Positions 50,866-64,000 of a stretch of DNA of 64,000 nt are shown one piece after another. The DNA lies in NCBI RefSeq assembly GCF_024679245.1, contig NC_090180.1, positions 11,120,507-11,184,506 on the forward strand. Direction: 5' to 3'. This DNA is from Pseudorasbora parva. Taxonomy: Eukaryota; Chordata; Actinopteri; Cypriniformes; Gobionidae. The notes beneath the pieces are model-generated. The model had not been told where the DNA came from and did not search any database. It saw only the letters and a list, made by a program, of their open reading frames with translations. Made by a program: the position numbers and the translations under genes. Position 1 is the stretch's first letter. The number at the start of each line of letters is the position of its first letter.

Positions 50866-53670
50866 TATGGAGCTAGAAATATGACAAAATGATCTGAATT
50901 TGAATTGTATAAATCTGAATTATTGACAAGTGTAATCTAACAAAATTGAATATTATGTTGCATTTTACACAGTTCTGAATTTGAATTTTTTTAATTGTTG
51001 AATAGATCCTTTGAAATTGAACACATCTGAAATGTTTTTATGTCGAAATTGTTTAGACATGTATTTTCAAACAGCAGATATTTTGTTCTGAATTAATCGA
51101 CTGGAAATATTCAGTTTTTGAAAATACAGATTCAAGATTTCAGATGAAGAAGAAATTCAGATCATCAAATTCAATGTTCTAAAATTCAGATCATCAAATT
51201 CAATATTCTAAAATTCAGATCATCAAATTCAATATTCTAAAATTCAGATCATCAAATTCAATGTTCTAAAATTCAGATCGCAGAAATTCAGATCTTACAG
51301 AAAGTAGGCCAGAGGTCATCAGGGAAGAGTAAAGGATGTCAGAAAAATCCAACGGAGCACCATCTGATCATTTCATTTCCTATTTGTAATGGAATAAAGA
51401 GAAAAGATCAAACAACCCCTTTATACTTTTTTGTTTATTTTAGATTAATGCACAGAAAAAAAGATTTCGGCTAGATTTCTCATTTTTCGTGCGTGATTTA
51501 CAAATCGCTGATTAGTGAAGAAAATCTAAGCATTTTACGTCATCTGTCGTTCTCCAGGGTTGAATCCAAAATTGCCCCCCTAAACCCTCACTATACCCTA
51601 CTTTAGTCCACTAATACAGTTAACTCGAACAAGTGAATGAATGTAGATCCGATGAGTTGTCTTTTGGGGGTGGGGGGTGAAGTTGTTAACAATAATAATG
51701 GGAAATGCTCTAATGATGCGTGACCTATTTTTAACAGTCTATGGCGTGACATTCACAGATCACTGTAGCCCTCAGTTCAAGCAAAAGGCAGCGCTCATGA
51801 CATGAACCAATCACCTCCGCTTTACAGCACGAGAGAAACCATGAATGAACACACAGGGCTGACTGTAAGGGCTCCACATTATCTTTGTCTGGGACAAATC
51901 AAAGAGGGTTTTACTTTCCCGACAGGACAAATAAAACATTAAAATAACCAGCTAATAATTTATTTATTATTATATTACAATGTAAACAGCGACTGATAAT
52001 GGAGTGTATCTCTGGTAACAAAGTCACATTGAGGCTGGCTGCCTGTCTCTTTGTGAGACATTCGTGGAGAAATCAAAACAAGTGAGCAGCAATCTAAACG
52101 ATTTCAAATACATTGCAATCGTGAATTGTGTAGCATAATTCATTATTAGGTACTTACATTTTAGACTCAAAAAACTTTTTTTGTTCTATTTCAACTATGA
52201 TTTCACCGACGAATATAGTTCCAAAGGAACAACACTCAGCGCGGTGTTTTGAACTGAATGAATCAGCGTTTTGAATGAATCATTTGAATGAACGACTCAA
52301 TGACTCACTCATTAAGACGATCACTTGCTGCCACCTATTGGCGGTTTAGTTTCATGTTTAAAAGTATCATTGCATTTTTTTATTTGTATATTCAAACATT
52401 TAGAACATCAATCTCATAACATTATTTATTGCTGTTTCATTTTTGCAGTTTAAATTAATTAATTTGATTGGTAAAAGCCCTAGTGTCTTACTAATATAAC
52501 TGCATTTATTAATCAAATGTAAGAATTGAACATGAAATGCATACATTTAATAAGATTTAAAAAATGGCCTTTATAAAATGACATAACGCCCTGGGGTAAA
52601 TATCACAAATATGCAGATTTAAGCAGGCCTATGTAAAAGCTGATAGAACACTGATGAGAATATTATTTCAAAATCAATATATGTATACCACCAAAAATCC
52701 CCCCAATACACTGTACAGTACATAAAATTTACTCTGTACTCTACCTGATAGGCCGGATTTTGAAACTTGTTTGCAGGTATGTATTTGAGGGTATAGGGGA
52801 CGATTTCAGATTCAGCCCAGGTCTGTTCAACAAAATAGTAGTCTTATAGCAGTAGAAGACTACCGCTTCTTAAACTGTACTGGGCAGGTCCTAGATCAGG
52901 CAACTTTTCTGTGCAACTTAACCCGTTTCACAGAAAAAAATGTTTATCTGATATATAAAATATGAATCAGTACCCAACCTTATTTAATTGTGCGGTAAAC
53001 CCAACCCGATCACACGAAAAATGAGAAATCTAGCCGAAATCTTTTTTTCTGTGCATTAATCTAAAATAAACAAAAAAGTATAAAGGGGTTGTTTGATCTT
53101 TTCTCTTTATTCCATTACAAATAGGAAATGAAATGATCAGATGGTGCTCCGTTGGATTTTTCTGACATCCTTTACTCTTCCCTGATGACCTCTGGCCTAC
53201 TTTCTGTAAGATCTGAATTTCTGCGATCTGAATTTTAGAACATTGAATTTGATGATCTGAATTTTAGAACATTGAATTTGATGATCTGAATTTTAGAATA
53301 TTGAATTTGATGATCTGAATTTTAGAATATTGAATTTGATGATCTGAATTTTAGAATATTGAATTTGATGATCTGAATTTCTTCTTCATCTGAAATCTTG
53401 AATCTGTATTTTCAAAAACTGAATATTTCCAGTCGATTAATTCAGAACAAAATATCTGCTGTTTGAAAATACATGTCTAAACAATTTCGACATAAAAACA
53501 TTTCAGATGTGTTCAATTTCAAAGGTTCTATATTTAACATTTAAAAAAAATTCAAATTCAGAACGATGTAAAATGCAACATAATATTCAATTTTGTTAGA
53601 TTACACTTGTCAATAATTCAGATTTATACAATTCAAATTCAGATCATTTTGTCATATTTCTAGCTCCATA
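50866..53670. mobile_element. 2.8 kb hairpin (foldback) element
   Basis: The left arm (50866-51491, 626 bp) is the inverted, roughly 95%+ identical partner of the right arm (53014-53670, 657 bp). Outer ends are TATGGAGCTAGAAATATG and its complement. Inside each arm is a 29-bp tandem unit ('aattcagatcatcaaattca' plus 9 bases), four in the left arm and five in the right, which explains the length difference. The 1.5 kb spacer has no recognised gene. No clear target duplication. Confidence 0.8.
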
Positions 53671-53926
53671 GACAAAGCCTAATATATGCTGCTTGACTAT
53701 GCTCCTGTGTCATGTTCACTTGTTAGTCCATTTGCGATAGTATTGTGTCTCACTTCAGCGATGATAAAGACCCGTTCATTTCCACACCGTATATGGAGCA
53801 TCTAAATCTCCTCACTGTGTGCTTCAAGCATCAGCTCACACAATGTCTCTGACAAGTAAGATACTATAACGTTACTCCTAATATATGTTTGTTTACTCTT
53901 TTCATGATCTATATAACCCTTATCCA

Positions 53927-54302
53927 GTCATAATTGTAATATGTCGTTAGCTGGACTGTCGTGCTTGTGTTCTATAGAGTTGTTCATGAGAGCAGTTTGA
54001 TCGCTATCTAATCTTGTCATAATTCAAATATATGTCGTTAGTTGGACTGTCGGCTCGTGCTATAGAGTTGTTCATGAGAACAGTTTGTGATTTTGTGATC
54101 GCTATGACTCTAATCTTGTCATAATTGTAATGTCGTTAGCTGGACTGTGTGCTTGTGTACTATCGAGTTGTTCATGAGAACGGTTTGTGTTTTTGTGATT
54201 GCTGTAACTCTAATCTTGTCATAATTGTAATATGTTCATTAGCTGGACTGTCTTGCTCGTATTATCGAGTTGTTCACAAGAACGGTTTGTGTTTTTGTGA
54301 TA
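53927..54302. repeat. ~100-bp tandem array, about four copies
   Basis: The block 'taatcttgtcataatt ... gtcgttagctggactg ... gagttgttcatgagaac' recurs at about 100-base spacing (54009, 54111, 54211). Copies differ by small indels. Apparent open reading through it (54149-54394) reflects the repeat. Confidence 0.75.
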
Positions 54303-54496
54303 GAAGGGATGACTTTTTAATTGAATATTCGACCTGGATTAGATACACAGAGATTCTGCCACAGCCGTTGATGCCTAGGTTTATGTATGTGTGAGGCGGA
54401 GCTATCAAAATAGGGGCGAGACCCTTTTGGGGGTAGGGGTGTGTTTGTTTTGGTCATTTGAAATATCAACAACGGTTACACGATAGCACTTACCCC

Positions 54497-54989
54497 TAGC
54501 CTAGAAATCTAGAGCACCCTAGCGGCAGCAAATGTAATATTTAGCAAATTTAATATCGAGAGCACCTAACTCTTGCCGCCGGACCAATCACATCGTGTAT
54601 AGAGTCGGTGGGCGGGGCCATGATGACGACGGCCGAGTTGCGTGCTTCTAGTAAACACAGAAACTGGCAAACGGCGGTGGTCTTTCGAATCAGCTTTGAC
54701 TGCGATTCTGGAAGACTTGGAGTTAAGCTTTTCTCTGAGAAAAGAACGGCACTGAAGTCATTCTTAAAAAGGGAAGATGTGTTCGGGGTTTTGCTGACCG
54801 GATACGGCGAATGTTTAATCTGTCAACAAGCTCTGTTTCACCTTCGTTGCTCTGGTTGGTTGTAGCGCTATCCTATCGCGTTCAGAAGGAGTTTGAAAGA
54901 CAACCGTTTATCCCGCCCCTCGGATTGAGCCCTGTCTATGGTGAGTTTCCAGACCAAACATCTTGATGTGGGTCTGGCTTGTCAGGCTA
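54497..54989 (+). mobile_element. Helicase-fragment transposon, copy D
   Basis: 493 bp, ends TAGCCT/AGGCTA, flanked by a perfect 9-bp duplication ACTTACCCC (54488-54496 and 54990-54998). It sits in the right terminal repeat of the 50689-55002 element, duplicating nine of its bases. It carries the same helicase motif-I remnant (LLTGYGECLICQ) and the same 1-nt deletion as copy C. Confidence 0.85.
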
Positions 54990-55592
54990 ACTTACCCCAC
55001 CTTTAAGGGAAAAATAAGTTGATTAACACATCTCAAAAAAGTTGGGACAAGGCCATGTTTACCACTCTGTGGCATCCCCTCTTCTTTTTATAACAGTCTG
55101 CAAACATCTGGGGACTGAGGAGACAAGTTGCTCAAGTTTAGGAATAGGAATGTTGTCATATTCTTGTCTAATACAGGCTTCTAGTTGCTCAACTGTCTTA
55201 TGTCTTCTTTGTCGCATCTTCCTCTTTATGATGCGCAAAATGTTTTCTATGGGTGAAAGATCTGGAATGCAGTCTGGCCATTTCAGTTCCCAGATTCTTG
55301 TTATTGCTACCATGAGCCAATATTTGGCAATACTATGAGCCAATATTTGGCATGCCATTTTAAAATGTCTCACTTTCAACATTTGATATGTTATCTATAT
55401 TCTATTGTGAATAAAATATAAGTTTATGAGATTTGTAAATTATTGCATTTCTTTTTTATTCACAATTTGTGCAGTGTACAAACTTTTTTGGAAGCGGGTT
55501 AGTAGTTTTAAGTCAGATGACCGGAGAGAATGAGGAGGAGAATAATAGAAGTTCAGATAAATAATGGGGACCAAGTCTATAAAGACATTTAA

Positions 55593-56375
55593 AGGGGTAC
55601 TTCAGCGCTGGGAAGATGAATCTGTATTTAAACTGGGTCATTAATGTAGTAGAAATGTGAATTTATTTTTGAATTTGGTGCCTTCTAGACTGAGAAAAGA
55701 CAGAAAATGTATTTTTGTCTCATGGGGATGAAAGACTACAATTCCCAGAATGCTTCGCTGCCCTGTGAGGCCATTCCCAAAGCCAGCTACTTGATTACTG
55801 TGACTGAGTTGGAGAAGACACTACAATTAAAAACTGAACGTGTCTGTTCAATATAATGAGTGAGTCGCCGCGTGAGTATCACAGCACTGAGCACTAACTG
55901 CAGGAGTCAGATAAATGAGCTGAGCTCTCGTAATGAGAGCTGAGGTAATCGCGACTTCACTCATGGCATACATTCACAACGTGAGTTCAGTCTGGCGCGT
56001 TTCAGCCTTTGCAAGCTTAACTTTCATAGAAATTAATTTGAGAAGTTAAAAGACTTACATTGCTCAGCATAGCTCCGTTTAAATGAGTGCCTGTAGCTGT
56101 GAGCTGAGCTGTTAGTGTGATCTCCCATCCCTCACACGCGAGTTCAAAACATGCGGAAATGGCTCCCTCTGCTGGCTGTAGTCTTTAGCCTTTGGCCAAA
56201 CATTCCTCCTATGATGCAAATATTGTCAATTTGCATCATAGGAGGAATTTTTCCAGAAATAAAATGCATAAATCTCTTGTCTCAGGGGGATATGAGGGGG
56301 GAAAGCACAATCATTTGAATATACTCCAGGGTTTCTACTGATACAAAGCCATATGCTAATCGCTGAAGTAACCCT
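55593..56375. mobile_element. TTAA-flanked element, AGGGGTACTTCAGCG ends
   Basis: Ends AGGGGTACTTCAGCG and CGCTGAAGTAACCCT; perfect TTAA on both sides (55589-55592, 56376-56379). 783 bp. Contains a 20-bp perfect palindrome arm pair at 56202-56221 and 56229-56248 with a 7-base loop. Confidence 0.75.
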
Positions 56376-56459
56376 TTAAAAGTTTACAATAGAATTTTAC
56401 TGAAGAAAATCCTGCTGCAGGCTTCAGTGTCACGTCACAAGTTTGGGTTTGGTAAAAAA

Positions 56460-56460
56460 C

Positions 56461-56533
<73 letters not shown>
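56460..56533. repeat. TTA trinucleotide microsatellite
   Basis: About 24 copies of TTA/ATT, followed by a dispersed repeat copy (about 56535-56930) with core 'cctccagtcttcagtg'. The poly-tyrosine reading is an artefact. Confidence 0.9.
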
Positions 56534-56929
56534 TAGGAAAGAAGTCTGTTATTCTCTCCCAGGCTACATTTTTTAAATTAAAAAATACAGTAAAACTGAA
56601 ATATTGCCGAATGATATTACAATTGAAAATAATTTTCTATAAAAATAAAAAAAAAAATGATGAAAAGGTGAATTTTCAGCATCATTCCTCCAGTCTTCAG
56701 TGTCACATGATCCTTTAGAAATCATTCTAATATGCTGATTTGGTATTCAATAAACATTTCCTTATATTATCTATGTTGAAAACAGTTGTGTTGCTTAATG
56801 TTTTTTTCAGGATTATTTGATGATTTGAAAGTTCAAAATCTTTTTTTTTTTAAACAATCAATGGTCTGAATTTACTGCCACTTTAAAACAAAAAACTTTT
56901 GATAAATGTAATGCATCCTTGCTGAATTA

Positions 56930-58983
56930 TTTTTTCTTTCTTTTTTTACCCCATTTTATTATTGTTATTTTAAATAATTCAGATATCCTTTATAGGTGAA
57001 CCCAATTGTTTGTCCCCTTGCATAAGCTTAGCCGGCACACTCTCTACCCTTCATAATGAGTTCATTGAGAGTGGTCCGTGCTGTGCATGCTGAGAGACAG
57101 ACTCTGCCGGCTAGGCTTGGAATTTAAAATGAGCTTTTGTGCTTTTAACACTGTGGTTTATATTCGAGGACACGGAAGAAAATCCATGACCGTGGTCTTT
57201 CTTAACAGCGTCCTGTGATGCTGTTATCACACCCTTCCTTTCTGTCTGTGGCTCCCAGCCTCTCACCCCACCTCCCTCTCTCCCTTCCTCCCTCCCACTC
57301 CCTGCTCTGCATCAATGCTGCTAGCTCCCACACTGATGATGTCATCAGCGACTCACGGCTGATCAGCATCCTTGGCTCCACCATAAGAGCCATTTTGTGT
57401 TAGTCTGGAGAAACGCTCTCTCTCAACACATCCCCACATCCATTAACCCCTCCCTCTGCTTGGCCCTTCTTGATGCACCACTGCGTACCAGGCCCTGCAA
57501 AACCAGACTCCCTCAGTCTGATGGTCTTGCCAGGGGGGGCTCCACCTGCATTGGTGTTTCTGAACTAGGGAGAGGCTGCTGAGAGCCTATTGGGAAAAAT
57601 AATAAAACAACTGGGTGAGGAAGAAGACGGCGCATGGAAGCAGTCTTGATGGAATAACCTACTGCTATCCGCAATCTCAACAGGATATTGCCATCAGGAA
57701 TCAGTTAAGTGAGGTCTTGATTATTTTTTGTGTGATTTATGTAGACCTATTTTATAAACAGTGTTTTTCATGTGTCTTATGAGAAGGCAAGGAGGGTGGT
57801 GCACTATTCTGCTCTTGTTTTGTCCGGAAAGCCAAACAGAGGCTAATGAAATACAAAACAGTCAGCAAAAAATGGAAAAGATCTAGGATGGATGTTTTTA
57901 AAAGGAAAACTGTCTTCACAGAAAATATAGAAATAGAATTATCTGACATTGTACTATTATTATACTATTTCAGCATGTTACTCATAAATATAATTATTAT
58001 TATGATTGGATATCAAAGGATTTAATGTATAATTGCTGCATGCAGTCTTTATATGTATTGACAGTTCTGAGATTGACCACAGTGCTAAAGGATGCTGTTT
58101 ATGCTGGTAGGGTGAGGCCATGTCATGAAATTTGGGCCTTTTTCATCATTCGGATGTTTTCAATTTCTAAGGTCGGCGCTTAGTGAAATGCCTTCTGTAT
58201 GAATATATAGCCTAACGAAATAGCGTTTTTAAATATTATTTTGATGTGCGTTAGGGAGGGTATACTAGCACTGTTTGTGGAGCAGGAAACGATTTAATAT
58301 CGGAAATTCTAAAATCTGTATATTTTACTGCAATCTGCTAAAGATTCTGAGAAAATATTGCCATAGTAACAGAGGCGTCACTTCTTCCACGTCTACCGCC
58401 ACCGCGACGCGACACGCTTCTCTCGATTATACAATGCAAACTGGTGATGTCGATTTTAATTGTGTAACGTTAGATATTATTCGTTATTGTTAAGTTATAT
58501 TGGGAGCGTTCTTATATGTCGCGTCTCTAGCAGTGTAAGCCTATGTGGGGTGTTGCTGCCGCATCATAGCATCTAACGTTACGCAGAGGCAGCTCCAAAT
58601 GAACAGATGGAATACATATTTATATGATAACCTTGTTTAGGATATCTGCTTGTCGTCCGTGGTTTGCTTAATGGCCGTTGCAACGGATTCATTGCGTTTG
58701 TTTTGCCGGGTGGGCTGACGCAAATGCACGTCCATCACAGCTGATTCATGGCTGTATTGGCTGACGGTCAGGGCAGCCATTTCCATTTTACGAGGACTAA
58801 TACTGTTCTGTCTGTATGTGAGAATAACATTTGCTCAATGCGCCGTTTTGTGTAGTAATATAACTGAGTTTGCACTCGAAGGATGGCACCTAGCCCAGTC
58901 CTTTTCTGGATGTGAGAACAGTTGTTCAAATTTACCCACAGCTTGTTTTTAGTAGCCTATATGTTACATGTTTTTTTTTTTTG

Positions 58984-59057
<74 letters not shown>

Positions 59058-59745
59058 CCATTTGGCACCTGAGGCAAATTTGGTTCTCTGGTAAAGAAGA
59101 AAGTTGAACACTTTTTCCTAATTCATTGTTATTATTTATGTAGTATGACATAATTTAAGCTACAGTATAGCTATTGACCCAATTCCTTTTTTATGGATTA
59201 AGACTATATCCACTGGGCAGTTATTAATTGGGTTATGTGAGGCCACGGTGTCAAAGAGTTGTTGATATGAAATGTCCCTAACCCGTAATTTGATTTACAG
59301 CATGTAAAGCATGTTGTGTGGCTGTTTGTTAGTTCTTTTATTAAATATCCACACGTGGATCCTAAACCTGTTTGTAAGTCTGATTTGCTACAGAGGTTAT
59401 GAATTCACATAGCCATATCAAGTGTACAGTAATCTACTGAATGTGATAGTCATGATGAGTCATGGTCTCAATCTCAGAGAGCTCCATTACCTAAATTAGA
59501 TTATCAATAGCGTAACTTAGCCAGCACATTATCCTGAACAGATTCATGGGGATTTTCCTTAATTATTTCTTGAAGTGAATTGCTGAGTTACTAAATATAA
59601 AGTGTAGGACTAACACATTTTTAGCCTCATTTTGCATTTGTACTCCTAAATCTGTAGTGAAATACATTTCAAATATAGTAGAAATCTTTTATATCATTAG
59701 TTTTTTAAATTGCAACACATAGCATGCCAGTGTTTCTCTCTACAG
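56930..59745. other. Region upstream of the kif1a start exon
   Basis: The exon carrying the start codon has an acceptor (ctctctacag, ending 59745), so at least one noncoding kif1a exon must lie upstream. Somewhat GC-richer stretches at 57030-57710 and 58380-58800 are candidates, but no donor could be matched with confidence. A (CT)n tract lies at 58986-59055. Otherwise nothing recognised. Confidence 0.45.
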
Positions 59746-59826
59746 GTGGCAGGTGGCCTCTGATTCCTGGCTGGGCTTCATTCCATCAGATCCTGTGCTG
59801 TAGCAAAGCCCCAGCACTCAGACACC

Positions 59827-63797
<3,971 letters not shown>

Positions 63798-63811
63798 TGA
63801 CAGACATTTAA

Positions 63812-64000
63812 AGCTACACTGTGTAACTTTTTTAGTTTATTCTTGGCTAAAAACACTTAGTTCTTTCAAAAATATACGTGCTCATTAATGTATATTTACT
63901 TCTTTCAAGTAATAAAGTATTCTCGTAAGTTTATAATATGCCATTGAAAATACATACGGGTGAGGGGTTCTAATGCTGGTCGCCATGTTGCTCCTCCATC
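63812..64000. mobile_element. TTAA-flanked element, partial (second copy of 35229-35663)
   Basis: Begins AGCTACACTGTGTAAC after TTAA (63808-63811) and matches the complement of 35475-35663 to the window end. It lies 15 bases past a kif1a splice donor. Confidence 0.75.

Larger units (their letters stand above)
50689..55002. mobile_element. 4.3 kb TTAA-flanked element, AGGTGGGGTAAGT ends
   Basis: Ends AGGTGGGGTAAGT and ACTTACCCCACCT, with perfect TTAA at 50685-50688 and 55003-55006. It carries no transposase, but encloses a 2.8 kb hairpin element, a ~100-bp tandem array and helicase-fragment copy D. Confidence 0.8.
50553..55493 (-). mobile_element. Tc1-like relic split by a 4.3 kb insertion
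   Basis: Left part 50553-50688 begins 'ctgatttcaaaaaagttggg'. The right part 55007-55493 ends 'gtgtacaaacttttttgg'. The right part encodes on the minus strand (55059-55382) the Tc1 C-terminus: WPDCIPDLSPIEN, RIIKRKMRQRR, TVEQLEACIRQEYDN. Most of the transposase is deleted. Comparison with the uninterrupted relic near 39140 ('gagaaaatgtatcattttaag') shows exactly where 50689-55002 was inserted. Confidence 0.8.

Noticed and set aside
50866..53670. CRISPR-like array because of regular 29-bp units
   Set aside because: Units are directly adjacent with no variable spacers, lie in inverted arms, and the sequence is a vertebrate genome.
56443..56718. Poly-tyrosine open stretch
   Set aside because: Translation of a TTA microsatellite followed by a dispersed repeat.
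58912..59151. Ser/Leu and Arg/Glu dipeptide-repeat open stretches on both strands
   Set aside because: Translation of a CT dinucleotide tract.

Overview
This is vertebrate nuclear DNA, most likely from a cyprinid-type teleost. Coding information sits in short exons with GT/AG junctions. Introns and intergenic space are AT-rich and packed with DNA-transposon relics of kinds common in zebrafish and carp genomes: Tc1-like, hAT-like, CACTG-ended and many short TTAA-flanked inverted-repeat elements. The species is inferred from repeat style and protein similarity and was not tested.

Six protein genes can be read exon by exon. In order: stk25 (minus, complete, 11 coding exons, 424 aa), a Ste20-family kinase; bok (plus, complete, 4 coding exons, 216 aa), a Bcl-2-family apoptosis regulator; a stand-alone nitrobindin gene matching the C-terminal domain of THAP4 (minus, 5 exons, 169 aa); an unrecognised 9-exon gene of 455 aa (plus, spanning about 15 kb); agxt (minus, 11 exons, 423 aa), alanine-glyoxylate aminotransferase; and the start of kif1a (plus, first five coding exons, running off the right edge), a kinesin-3 motor. 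STK25, BOK, THAP4, AGXT and KIF1A all lie in human 2q37.3, so the window is a compacted piece of that conserved block. The genes form a linkage group and not a pathway. stk25/bok, nitrobindin/unknown gene and agxt/kif1a are divergent pairs; bok/nitrobindin and unknown gene/agxt are convergent pairs.

The rest is mobile DNA. The most informative family is a roughly 0.5 kb element (four copies: 1701, 5300, 37800 and 54497). Each copy is bounded by TAGCCT/AGGCTA and a 9-bp target duplication, and each carries a decayed piece of a superfamily-2 helicase exon; this resembles a gene-capturing Mutator-like transposon. A second gene-carrying element, ended by CACTG, spans 47851-50465. At 50553-55493 there is a multi-layer nest: a Tc1-like relic split by a 4.3 kb TTAA-flanked element, which holds a 2.8 kb hairpin element with 0.63-0.66 kb arms, a ~100-bp tandem array and one helicase-fragment element.

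No rRNA, tRNA or CRISPR was seen. Promoters and 5' noncoding exons could not be placed with confidence. Stretches where nothing was recognised are stated as such in the feature list.
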